Shown here one piece after another: positions 46,723 to 58,160 of a stretch of DNA of 64,000 nt (position 1 is the first letter of the stretch; every line of letters begins with the position of its first letter). A model generated the notes under the pieces. The model saw only the letters and a program-made list of their open reading frames with translations. It ran no database searches and was not told the origin of the DNA. The position numbers were made by a program, and so were the translations under genes. Source of the stretch: Thalassia testudinum (taxonomy: Eukaryota; Streptophyta; Magnoliopsida; Alismatales; Hydrocharitaceae); the NCBI GenBank assembly GCA_037157565.1, contig JAZHRO010000063.1:91044001-91108000 (forward strand). Direction: 5' to 3'.

Positions 46723-48480
46723 TGCCTAAACTTTGCTAGTCCCTAGCAAATGCAAGATTAAGTGCATGACTATGTTATTTACAAGTTTTGTCCCTAAAGG
46801 ACTGCTTATTCTTTTTATCAAAGAGTCTGACTAAAGATTTTTCTCCTTTTGTTTCATCCAAAAATCTAGAAATCCAAGCATTTGTGAAAGTATAGTGATG
46901 GTAGCTTATGCAATGGACCCAAGTGAAGAGCCAATTCACACTTAAAGTTCATACTTGGCCCTTTGTAAAAATTCTATCGAGATAGGCAAACTCTTCCCTC
47001 GGGGATACGTAAAAATAATATGAAATTTTAACCTAATTCTTTAGCTTAGGTAGAAGATGTTTGAGTCAAGTGGTTTTATATTTGGTGGCTCACACTCATA
47101 TGGCGCTACATATAATCTAGTACTACGGATTCTAAATTTCCAGACTATTAAACAAATCAACCTAGAGAAAGGTTAAAAACTGTGCTCTCTTTGGTTCCTT
47201 CATACTCTCTCTCTTCCTTCTCTTTTTCTTTTTGAGCTCACAATCTCACCATATTTTGTTAATGTGCTCAATTTTTGGTGGCCTCACATGGCATTAACAC
47301 TTTGATTAAAATTTTGATAACCTTATAACCAAGTCAGAATTTCTCAGCCCATATTCAAGCGATCAGAAATACAGAAAGGTAGGTATGGGCCATATTTAGT
47401 GGATTGCAATGATAGGTGTTTTGTTGCCTCAATGTAATTGAAATAAACACTCAAACTCATTTTTTTTTCTGCTTTCTCTTTGTCTAATTTTTTTCTTCTC
47501 ACTCTTTTTCCATGTATATTTTTTCCTTTTTTTTTCTTTTCTTTCTCTCTTTTTTTTCCATATATATATTTTTTCTTTTTTTTTCTTTCAACACAACTCA
47601 ATACAGTACACGACATGCGTGAATTTTATTTAGGAGGCATTATTAGGGATTGGTGGTGTTCAAGAGATATCGGGTGGCTTATTTGGTGGAAGTGCCTACT
47701 CTCAGCACAAGGAAAGAGACGGATAGGACGGTGTATTCCTGACCCTGAAGTCAATACCCTCCCTCAGGCGAGATTTCCGTAAAGAATGGTCATAACCATC
47801 CACCTTAGTCCTAGTTTTATAGGAACTCGATCTCTATGTATCTGCCTTGGTTGGTGGCTCTCAAGAATTCTCACAGAATTCGTATGTAGGAACTTGAGAG
47901 CGAAAACTATGCCTAACTCCAAGTCTCATTATCTAATTATCCAGAAACTAAGAATCCTTGCACTAGATTTAGAGCACCAGTAGACATTCTACTCTCACCT
48001 CACATGTTTGGTGGATTTACTGGAAGACGATTTTCCTAACTCCCTAACCATTGTCCAAGGGTTCAGGACAAACGAAAAATGTCTATTGGTTTTCATAATG
48101 GATCCATTGCAAAATCTACATGCAAGTGTAAACATTGTACTGGATTCTAGATTCAGAATCAACTCAAGAATAAAATCCCTAATAAAACTTCCTTGATAAA
48201 AATTAATGCATGATGCAATATATATAAATGCTATGTGTAACCTTTCAAAGTTGTACTTCAAAGATTTCCCTAATTTGGGTTACATTCAGCTCGGTCCTAA
48301 ATTTAGAACAAAATAGTGAGTGGATGGTCAAAAGTGGTTGTTGCGGATGATTTCTAGCTCTAATGCGAGCATTGGAGGCGGAGTCGGTTGTTCTTAATTT
48401 AAGGACCCTCAAGTGCAATTAGCATGATGTACGAAAGATTTTTCCTAGGTATTGGCAGAAAAATTTTCAGTTTACAAGTA
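46723..48480 (-). other. 3' non-coding region of Athila-4
   Basis: On the minus strand this follows motif A and leads to the purine tract. It contains a 150-bp pyrimidine-rich stretch on the plus strand (47460-47600, purine-rich on the element's own strand). The Lys-rich reverse frame at 47344-47616 is a product of that composition. No pol or env-like sequence found. Confidence 0.65.
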
Positions 48481-48520
48481 CTACCCCCCATGCTTACTTT
48501 CTCGCATGTCCTCATGCATG
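48481..48520 (-). other. Internal polypurine-like motif (motif A) of Athila-4
   Basis: On the minus strand GAGGACATGCGAG, then AAGTAAGCATGGGGGGTAG, about 340 bp after the end of the long frame. Homologous to motif A of Athila-3 and Athila-5. Confidence 0.7.
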
Positions 48521-48858
48521 AATATAATGAAAAATAAATTAAGAAAGGGAGTACATGAGTAGAAATCACCTGGAATAGCTCTTGAATTTTTCATTCCGCT
48601 TATTCCAACACCTAAGAAGTAAAATAAATATGCAGGAAAATATGCCAAATAAAATATGCTATATATAGGTACTGAGATTAATGCCTCCAGCTAGGCATAA
48701 ACTCAAAAAGGATATATCAACACAGTATTGAGAATGGAGAGTAAAATGATAAGAATTTTAGTCTCATTCGCCAATAGCAGGTAGCAAATGCGGACCAGCT
48801 GTCCATGAATTCCAAGCCTAAATAATCGAAAAAATATGTAGATGGGGCTTGGGAAAAT

Positions 48859-51594
48859 CTACAGCCAGATGCTACAGAAGAAAGACAGATAAATACAGGT
48901 GCTTGGAAGAAATGAATATGAAGGCATATCAAAGAGGAGACGAAAAATGTGGGTGGTTGGGGTATGAGCGGAGTCGTGTGGGATAAAATCATATGGGTCC
49001 TGATAATAGTGATGAATGGGAGGCATGACCCAAGTGGTGTGGTCAGATCTAGAAATTAGGGTCCAGTGATCAGTTTTTGTCTCTACTAGAGATGTTTGGG
49101 TATCATCTTCTTTTATCTCTTCAAAAATTTTCAATTCTAATTCCCAATTATCACATGATTCCCCAAAATTTTTAGCTTCCTCCGATAACTCATCATATGT
49201 AATCCCTAGTAGTATTTCAATCTCTTGAATATCTTTTTCATAGGGGGATATTTCCTCCTTCTCACTTAGATGGAATTGGGCATTAGATTTGGTAGTGAGT
49301 CCCTTCGTGAAAGTGGAATGGGATGAATCATTGATTGAGGAATCATTAGGGTCTTTTTGATTTTGTTGTTTAGTGTATGTGATCATTTGAATCAATTCAT
49401 TAATGTCTCCATGGGTATCCTCAAATACAACAAAATCATATTCAAGTCCCTTAATGGTGGGTTCCTCAAAATGAAATGATTGATATTCAGGCCCTAAATC
49501 AAGATTAAGATCGTCAAATGAATCTCCTTCCTCAACTTCCATAGGAACATCAATATCATCCACCTTGGGTGCCTGATCTATAGAATCCTCAATGACCACC
49601 TCAGAATCACAAATTTGTTGTGGGACACCCAACCCAAATTCAAGCATTCTTGATTTTTGTTGCTCGTCCCAGATTCTATGAAGCTCCTTTTTTATATCAT
49701 CATATTCTCTAGCATTGGATTCTTTTATTTCATGAACCATTTTGATCAATTGAGTAATCTGGGATTCATTGAAAGGGGCAGGGGTTTGAATTGGGCTAGG
49801 TTGGTGAAGATAGTCAACCATGCTATCAAAGATTTGATCCTGTATTGATGGTGACTCTTGTGATTTAGTAGATTTTTGATTTGGGTCATGTGGTCCTACC
49901 CAGGTGTCAATTGCCATGGTTTCTTTCGAATTACCCTCCGAATCACTTTCCGTATCATCCAAAAAATACTCTGACTTCATTTTCTTAGCAGCTGCATAAA
50001 TATCAAAGTGAATCTTCTCATTGCCGTTGCTTATTTCCATACATCCTGAGTAACAGTCAATCCGTGCATTAGCCATAGCCAAGAAAGGACGATCTAGAAT
50101 GATGGGTGAATCACTTAGCTTCTCCGGTATATCCATGTCCAAAATAATAAAATCAACCAGAAAGCTATGACCTTTCACTTTAATGATCACATCTTGAACT
50201 ACCCCCTTAGGTGTTTTGATGGAGCCATTTGCCATTCTAATGGTGACATGTGTGTGGTGCAGATCTCCAAGTCTAGTGCGGTCAACAAGGGTGGTAGGAA
50301 TCAAGCTAATGGAATACCCTAGATCCACAAGGGCTCTATTAAAGGTGAATCCCTTGATGGCACAAGATATGAAAGGTTTTCCAGGGTCGATCTTTTTGGG
50401 TGGTAGAGTGCTAGAAACAAATGCACTTATGTTAGCAGATAAAATGACCTCTTTAGGTGTGCAAGTCTTTTTCTTCTCTTGTGACTCTTTCTTTAAGGCC
50501 CCAGGAAAGGGTAAATAGGTCAAATCAACTACAGGGACCTTTTTCTTCTTTTTGTCCCTAAAGTTTGAGTCAGAGCTGGATGTGGGTTTGGTCTTAAGAT
50601 TTTTGGTTGAGCCTGAATTAGATTGTTTAGGTGGGCTCTTAGCTTTTCTCTTTCTTTTAGAGGCCAGAGAATTGGCACCTGCACAATGTCACATGTGATA
50701 GATTGGAGGAGGGTTCAGAAAAATAGGTGGAGAATAGGAATGAAGAGGAGTGTGCATTCAGGGATAAAGTGATTCTTGAAGTCTCTTGATTTGATCCCCT
50801 TGAGATTTCACTTGATTTTCCAGCTTAGTCAGCCTTTCTTCATTTTTCTTGTCAAAGTCCAACAAAAGGTTCATGATATCCTCAAGGGTGGTTGTTGGTT
50901 GGGTTGGACTAGATGGTTGCCCTAAAGTGTATTGAGTGGAGTACTGGGCTGGCCTAGATTGATATTTAGTCTGAGTTGGTCTCTGTGGTGGCCATGAAAG
51001 ATCAGGATTGTCTCTCCACTCAGGGTTCTACGAATCCGGATATGAATCAAAAGGTGTATCACCCTGAATGGGGTTGACTATAGAGGGAGTTGATTGAGAA
51101 CCTGATGTGTGGTCCTGTACTTGTGATCCATTATTCCAATTCTTTAGTGATATATTATCAAGTACGGGTGTATTAGAAATGGTGCATTCCTCAAATGATC
51201 TACCCAAATCATGGATTAGGTCCAAGGGTGCCTTCTGGGTTGGCTGAGTCCAGGGTGCCTCCCCAGTGTAGCAAGAGTCAGTAGAGTAGCTAGTGGATCC
51301 AAAATATGGGTCACTAGACCCACTAGGCTGGTTATTCTAGGTTTCTTGTTCCTGGGAGGAGTGATAAGATTGAGATTATTCTTGGGATTGTCTAATTTGC
51401 TCTAGGAGCTTGGCACATTGATCTGTATAGTCCTTGTTATATTCCTAGAATTCAGCAACTATGGCTTTCAATTGGTTCTGATCTAGATAAGGGTCGGATC
51501 CATAATGTTCAGGTTCTAAATAAGCTGGGAGATAAGGATAATCATATCCCAGCTGTTGAGGATGAGTCTCCCAACCAGGAGGAGTCAAAATCAT
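48859..51594 (-). pseudogene. Athila-4 long frame: protease domain with coiled-coil and acidic regions, no capsid or polymerase
   Basis: From ATG at 51594 to the stop at 48859 is one continuous frame of 911 codons, broken only by six stops (51445, 51376, 51337, 51028, 50758, 50689), all in the first third. The remaining 609 codons are open, the longest open stretch in the window. Residues 1-230 are Q/S/P/Y-rich. About 239-278 form a charged coiled coil (MNLLLDFDKKNEERLTKLEN). 311-320 is basic (SKRKRKAK), possibly nuclear-localising. About 360-525 is an Athila-type retropepsin with LVDLGYSISLIPT (Asp near 424) and PIILDRPFLAMANARIDC. The final 390 residues are acidic with a second coil (QITQLIKMVHEIKESNAREY) and match nothing I know. 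No capsid, RT, RNase H or integrase motif. The ATG choice is uncertain. Confidence 0.8.
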
Positions 51595-51625
51595 GGTTGG
51601 GTTGGGAGATGGAAAACCCTGAGAT

Positions 51626-51969
51626 CTAGTTTACTTGGAGGGTTAACCCCCGTTTACTTGACTACTTAACCCCTCATTTGCTAACTCAGGTTTAGCAACT
51701 TTAACACGGGTTTGTCTAACACCAGTTTCAACTGGTATTAGCTAAACCCGTGTTAAAATTTTACACTACTTATGTCTCTGACATCCCTCATGTTTTATAT
51801 AGCTAACACCACTACCAAGTAAACATCATAAGGGTTAACACCACAACTTAACACCAATTCAAGTAAACACAAATTGGTGTTAACACCACATAGCAAATAA
51901 ACACAATTACGGGTTAACACCAGTTTCACATTTCTTAACACCACTTTCCTAACCTCTCAAGTAAACTAG
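51626..51969. mobile_element. Small TIR element (MITE), about 340 bp, in Athila-4
   Basis: CTAGTTTACTTGGAGGGTTA at the left and its near reverse complement TAACCTCTCAAGTAAACTAG at the right form terminal inverted repeats. Non-coding and rich in GGGTTAACACC-type repeats. The target duplication is TA or CTAG, which cannot be resolved because CTAG is palindromic. It lies just upstream of the ATG of the Athila-4 frame. Confidence 0.75.
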
Positions 51970-53890
51970 CCGTGAGTGTCAAAAGAATGATATGGGTTCA
52001 TGGCTATTCAAAAAAAGAAGCGAATAGAGATAAGAGATAGTCTTCCTCAGGAAGACTCAACCAGCTACAATGGGCTAGTGAAAATAAGTCAAAGGCCTAA
52101 GAAAGATGAGAGAAAGCCCCAAATCAAGCAAACAAGCTAGCCTTAAATTGTATACCCTAAATGGATCTAAACCTGGTACCCTGAATTTGACTTAGGTTAA
52201 ACCAACCCTTGAATTACTTGGTGGCCAGAAGGGTGGGACCCTCTAGGACACCTCGCATGGTGGGACACCACTAGAGGTTAATGCGGTTACCGCATCGACC
52301 TTTCTTATCACCAGTTGGTCCAAATAGACAAGGCCTTGATTTTTACCCAATCAAATTTTGGTTACCAAGTAAATTAGTCCTACCTAGAGCGCATCTACTT
52401 AGTTTTAGGCTTGGGCTTAGAGTGCTCTTGGAATGTGATTGAGCATTTTAGGGGTGTTGCCCTTAAAATTAGGTTTAGAAGTGTGAAGTGCACAGACAAA
52501 GGGTTTTCAATACAAGCTTTAATTGGTGTAGTGGCTTTTATGGTTCAAGTGCCTGTATTAATTTTTCTTTTGGGGTTTCCTTGTTTAAGTCAATTCAAAC
52601 AAGGTTGTGGTGGATCACACAACAGGTTTTGCAAGTCCAAATTGTTATATGAATTTCCTTTAAGTATGGAATGCAAATGTGTTCTACCTTAGTATGGAAA
52701 CCCTAATATCAGATAGGTCTATATGTTGATTTTAAGTCTGATAAGTTAGAAGTGGTGTGACCCAATCAGAGAAAACAATGGTCCTAATGCACCACTACTA
52801 AGTGAAATAGACTTAAGTGGTTGCTTAAGTTGAAATGTAGATCAATTTCAATTCAAGTGGGTGAGGGGGTGGACAACCAAGCATAGTAGATCCCCTCTCA
52901 TGCAATCACACCCAAATCAGGCTTAAACAATTTTGTTTTGGGTCTCTAAATTTAAATCCTAATGTGAATCACCTAGGGTTTATGCTTCTTTTAACAATCT
53001 GCAGTTAGACCTTATTCTGACTTGAAATCACTCCCTAAATCAGTAACTATAGCAAAGTAAGATGAAATTTGGTAGAGATCTTCCTTTTTTAACAAGTCTT
53101 TAAGGGAATATTTTTTTTAAGATTTTTACGATTTCATACAAATTTTTAAGAATTTTTTATGTCAGGGGGTCAAATAGGCCAGATAGACCCCCTGTGAGTA
53201 ATTCGATTTGAAATAGTATAAATTGAACTCCAAAAATTCTTGAAAATTTATAGAAAAAACTATATTTCAGTGGCTTTCAAGCCACATAAATTTCAAATCA
53301 ATCTGATTTTTGTAGAGGTTAGAATTACTATTTGAAGTTAGATAAAATTAGAGTATAGACTGTTTTGACCCCTTCCACTGTGTGAATTTTTTCAAATAAA
53401 AGGTGGCATTGGAAAGCTGGTTTAAAACCCTATGATCAGATCAAATCCAAAGATTTTTGGACTCCTAATTTGATGGCAAAAAAATTTTCAAAATCGTCAA
53501 TATTTGCTGGCCGGATTTTCAAATTTGACTTTGGTGTGTTTAAATGGTTTCTAAGTTAAAACACACACCAAAGAAAGATTTTTTTTCTTTTTCTTTGTAA
53601 ATTCAAATATAGAAATTTGAATTTGATTTTTATATTTTATAATTTTTTTCATTCTTTCTTTTTTTCACAAGGACACCAACCAACTAATTTAGCTAAGATC
53701 CTATCTTTTCTAACACCATTTTTTTCTCTCTGTTTTTTTTTTCAAACCTAAAAATTTAACCAACTAGAGGGTCTGTGATGATACTTGTGATCTTCACCAC
53801 GGGTTGATGCGTGTGCGGATCCTCTTCGTTCTTGACCTACAAAATTCAAAACAAACATATATTAAGCAAATCTAAACTCGCGCGTTGCCT
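51970..53890 (-). other. 5' leader of Athila-4
   Basis: About 1.9 kb between primer site and the frame. No gag capsid motif on the minus strand and no minus frame longer than 60 codons. A plus-strand frame of 93 codons (52411-52692) lacks recognisable content. Confidence 0.65.
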
Positions 53891-53906
53891 CCTCGGCAAT
53901 GGCGCC
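53891..53906 (-). other. Primer-binding site, tRNA-Asp type (Athila-4)
   Basis: On the minus strand GGCGCCATTGCCGAGG, one base after the LTR; two mismatches to the tRNA-Asp complement. Confidence 0.85.
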
Positions 53907-53907
53907 T

Positions 53908-55968
53908 TGACAAGCATGGAAATCGTGAGTTTTAGGAAAACAACGTCGTAGTATAGTCGCAAAATCCCCTTGACAAAAATATTTGTAATAATGAAATTCG
54001 ATTGATTTTATTGTTTTGAGTCCCGATCGTTCGTCTCTGGGAGGTGTAAAAAAAAGTCAAGATTTGGATCAACTTTTCTACCCTAAATCTAATCTAACCT
54101 AGTCTTTTTGGTCTTTTTGTTTTCTTGCAATTTTTTTGTGTTTTTGATTTTTATTTTGAAAAGCGAAATGAAACCTAGATCTAGATATGCTAGCGAAAAC
54201 TTAAGTGACTATGTGCATCTAAGTGAGGCCATGGTGGCCATGCATGGTGTGAGAAACCTAAAAGGGATGTTCCTAACACCACTAATAGGCATGCATCAAA
54301 GTTGTATGCCATGGATATAATAGCACACACATAAAACCACTAGACAAGAGTATCATGCATCAAAAATTCTCTATAAAATTTAGATACATGAAAATAAAGC
54401 TAAACTAAAGAAAGGGATCAACCAAGAGAGGCTAGGGAGAAGCCTTCTTGGCCGTCCACTAGGAGAGGTGGATGAGTGTGTGCACCCAAGTGGAGAGAGG
54501 AGGGTGTTGCACCCTTTCTCTACCCATGGTTTCCTTGAGAAGATCTGGAGAGGGGTCTTCTCTATGGCCGTCTAAGAAGAAAAGAAAATGGGGGCGTGGA
54601 CCCTCATTGGAGGAAGAAGAAGCACACCCATATGAAGAAGAAGAGAGGAGGAGGATGTTGATGGGGCCTTCTTCTTGCTGCCCTTGAAGAAGCTTAGAGG
54701 AGAGCTTCTTCCTAGCCGTCCATGGAGGAGCCTTAGAGGAGGTGGACCCCTTAAAGGAGGGAGTGGTGGACGGCCCTAGGGTTTAGAGGTGGCGGCTCTT
54801 AGGGTTGGAGGGGAGGGTGTCACGAGTTTGAGAGGTGGAGATGAGAATGGATCCTGGGTGTGCCAACTTTTCTTTGGCTTCTATAGGAAGGGATTTTATG
54901 GGAAGGGCTTTTAGTGGGTGGGTAGATTAGGAAGGTGTATGTGTGTGTGCATGTAATTTTCGTAGAGGAAGGTGTGTGATTTGGTAATTCTTGGTTGGGT
55001 CAACCTACATTAAGTGGATTTGGACCTAATTAGGTTTAAGTGAGTCTAATTGGAGAGGAGTGACCCTAATTGGGTCTAGGTCAAGTCTAATCCGGTTCTA
55101 CTAAGCCTAATTAAACTTGTATGGGTGAGTAGGAGTCAATTAGATCTTGGCTGGATCTAATTGGGTTTAGGTGTACCCAATCAACTGTAGATGCACCCAA
55201 TTAGGTATGGGATGGTTCAATTGGGTTAGGGATAGGATAAGTAGGGATATGGATAGTGGAGTAGGCTTAGGAGGTCTCTAATTAGGTTTCCTAAGGTGTT
55301 TGGTAGGGTTTCTAGGTCAAGATAGGTAAGATAAGGCTTCTAGCACCAAAATCAGGAACCAGGGAACAATATCAGACGTCCAGGGAACATGTCAAACGTC
55401 TTATACTCCAAAATTGGATGGCTGGATAGTAAATTGGACGTCCAATTCTATGTCAGTGTTGGAGTTGGGTTCCTGGATTGATTTTCTATAGAAATCAGAT
55501 GCCTAGCCTGATGTTTGGATGTCCTAAAAGGTGTTGGAGAGTGGGTTTTAAGTTTTCTAAGGTGGGTTCTAGTTCCTAAGTGTTTGGGAGAGGGATAAGG
55601 TGGATAAGAACATGGATAGTGCTATCCATGTTTGAACTCTAAGGTTAAGGTGTCCCAATGGAAGTGGTTTTGGGTTTGGGAAGGTTGTCCTAGGATTTTT
55701 AAGGGTAGGGTTAAGGCTATCCTCGTTACTCCTCATGTCTGGATCAATCTTCTTCTCTCTTTATTTCTTTATTCCACTATCTCCTGCATCCTGGGTCACT
55801 TTATTACCTGCAAATAACAATAAAAACATTAAATAGCAGGATTTCTCATCTTATTCTATAATAAATGATGCAATGCATGATATGCATGATATGAGTGCAA
55901 TATTCACAAATTAAGCTAGGTTCAAACATTATTTAGGTTGATTAGGACCTATGATTGCTACGCCATCA
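53908..55968 (-). repeat. 5' LTR of Athila-4
   Basis: Matches 33483-35558 at roughly 94% apart from two large indels. Contains GACGTCCAGG, AACGTCTTATACTCC and GGACGTCCAATTC near 55376-55450, part of the ACGTC family of motifs. Confidence 0.92.
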
Positions 55969-55973
55969 GTGAG

Positions 55974-56634
55974 TCCATAACACACTAGTTTGTTCTCTTT
56001 AAGGTTACCTTTTAAGGTTGTTATGAACTTCTTGCTTACACAAGTGTCTTTGTACTTACACGTTCACTTGAGTTTCGGGGGTGAAACTCCCTTTAAGGTT
56101 GTTATAGTTGTAAGGTCTCAAATCTAAATTTTTGAGTCATTTCAGACTAAGCATGTCAAGACAAACTCGTTGACACTTTTCGCATACAAATAGAAGCCTA
56201 CACAAATTTAAAATGCGTAATTAGATTAAAAACCCACATGTTTTTCATTTTTGCAATCTGGATCTCGGATCGACAATCCGAAAGTACTGTTAACTTTCTG
56301 GTGTCACGAGGATTTCTACGGTATGTTCCATGTGGCGATCGGACGTCGGATGTGCAAAATGTATGTAAATTGCGAACAAACTCGTCCTGTGCGATCTCTT
56401 CCGTATATTGCCTTGGTTAGCGTGTATGCTCCTTTTTACTGAGTTTGAAACCTCTCCAGTGATTTCCTGACTTTTTGGCACTATAATGAGAAATAATATG
56501 CCATATGTGAATAATGAAGATTTAATAAATACATGGACACTTGTTATCGCATGCATAAAACAAACTCAATTTTCCATAAAATAAGTTTTGCTATCTTAGT
56601 AATTTCCAGATAATATTGGACTCAGGTCATCACA
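55974..56634 (+). mobile_element. Chromovirus remnant: polypurine tract and short 3' LTR
   Basis: GAGTTTCGGGGGTGAAACTCC (56074 onward) matches the tract before the Tekay-1 3' LTR. TGTAAGGTCTC at 56109 starts an LTR that ends CAGGTCATCACA at 56634, about 526 bp, much shorter than Tekay-1. To its right Athila-2 gag resumes with TTATC. Left of the tract only about 100 bp survive before Athila-4. No 5' LTR is seen near 33260, so the element is truncated or rearranged. Confidence 0.7.
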
Positions 56635-57141
56635 TTATCCATAAGAGAGAAGGAGAACATCTTCATGAGTAGGATGTCCCAATTTTGAACAGGTGGTCCA
56701 AAGGCTTGGGCCAGATGTTTTAGCTGTTTGACGTACTGGAAAGGATCTTCAAAGTTCAAGCCGTGAAATTTGAGGATCGTGTTGATCAGATTCGGCTTTA
56801 ATTCGGTGTCAAGTCCATTAGTTGGGATTTGCATCCTGGGTTACATAGCCGCCGCTGTGAGATTGTAGTGGTCTCGCATCTGCGGACGCTGTGGGGGATT
56901 CATGAATGCATGGAATAAATCAGTGAGGCGGTGCAATTGATTTTGAACATTGGGCACTTCTTCTTGATTCTCCATAGATGTAGATGATGGAGAGATGGGC
57001 TCGGATGTTGAAGGATCGAAAGAGATCTCGATCTGATCGGATGGAAACACAAACAATTGGGTCAGGGCTTGATCTCGACGAGAGTGAATTGCTAATGGTG
57101 GCCTCAAGACTGGTCTTAGAGACCTGCTCTCGTACATGCAC
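56635..57141 (-). pseudogene. gag of Athila-2, N-terminal part
   Basis: On the minus strand, MYESRSLRPVLRPPLAIHSR (57137), then MENQEEVPNVQNQLHRLTDL, MRDHYNLTAAAM, and in a second frame GLDTELKPNLINTILKFHGL, EDPFQYVKQLKHLAQAF and LLMKMFSFSLMD. This is the Athila capsid N-terminus. It stops at 56635 exactly where the part at 33259 continues (DRAAH), apart from a one-base frame change. A stop near 56838 separates the two frames. Confidence 0.87.
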
Positions 57142-58140
57142 TATGGAATCAGACGAGGGACAGAATGTGTATTGGACCCAATTGAGGCACCCAACAAGGC
57201 TAGGTGTCTATGGAAGTTTGAGGCAGATGGTACCTCTAGATCAGAAACTCACCCACTCGAGAATTACTTGCGCAGCCAGGAAGGGAGAGTCCCACAATGA
57301 CTCCTACATAGTAGAGCATCCCCACGGGTTATAGGGTTTCCCCCACCTGACCTTCCTTGTCATAGCGATTCCATGTAGACTGGAATGTGTGAGCTTGACT
57401 CCTAAGTCTACCAGTTTTAATCCTACTTGTGCCTTGAATTTCACTTGAACTTGAAGTTAATTTGATTTGTGGCCTAATTTGGAGGTTGGTTGATTCATAT
57501 TCACAAAGTGAACCAACTTCACCTGACCTGTTCTAAAGTTGAGGATGAGGTTTGGGTCACGAACCCAAATCACCCTAAATTGGTTTGCAAACAGGTTGTT
57601 AGGTCCCAAATTTTAATGACCCAAGTGATTATAGAACCTTGATTTTAGGGTGCACTTGATTAGATCAATTCAACCAAGGGCTTGGGTAACAGACAATGCG
57701 GAAATATATTTCCTTTTTAAGCAGGCAAGTGTGTACTCCTGGAAACCCTAATGTGAAAACCCTAGATTGGCTCTATTTCCAAGTCCAATTCTTCCAAAAG
57801 ATGGTACCTTGGGCTCAATCAAGAAGGTGAATAGCCCAAGGAACCTTATGTCCCCAATAGGCTCAAGTATTAGGATGACGATCTCTTTTCAAATCAATTG
57901 AGTCAAATCAGGAAACTTGAATGATGATTGCTATGTAAATAAGGCAAGTTGATCCTTATTGATTTCCTTTTCAACCTTTGCAAGAGAGAAGGGGCTTAAA
58001 GAAGGAATGTAATTACCTGCCCCTGGTGTGTTTGCTCAAGCTGTCGATCTTCAGATTCACCTGCAACAACACAACAAAGCAGATATAGCAAGTTAGAATC
58101 AGATCAAAAAGTGTGATTAGTGACTGAAATGAACTTTGCT
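57142..58140 (-). other. 5' leader of Athila-2
   Basis: About 1 kb between primer site and gag; no gene seen. Confidence 0.65.
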
Positions 58141-58160
58141 TCCCATCAACGATGCCAAAA
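58141..58160 (-). other. Primer-binding site of Athila-2
   Basis: On the minus strand TTTTGGCATCGTTGATGGGA, a diverged version of the tRNA-Asp-type site of the other copies. Confidence 0.7.

Larger units (their letters stand above)
33483..55968 (-). mobile_element. Athila-4: non-autonomous Athila-like element with protease but no recognisable capsid or polymerase
   Basis: Two LTRs (33483-35558 and 53908-55968) end TG/CA and are flanked by the perfect duplication GTGAG (33478-33482, 55969-55973). A tRNA-Asp-type primer site, a leader, one long open frame and two purine motifs lie between them. Athila-5 is nested in its polypurine tract and a small TIR element near the start of the frame. Without Athila-5 it is about 11.3 kb, the size of a full Athila, yet RT, RNase H, integrase and the gag capsid motif are absent. 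It could only have moved using proteins of autonomous relatives. Confidence 0.88.

Noticed and set aside
47344..47616. Lys/Glu-rich 90-codon reverse frame
   Set aside because: It is the translation of a polypyrimidine stretch in the Athila-4 3' region.
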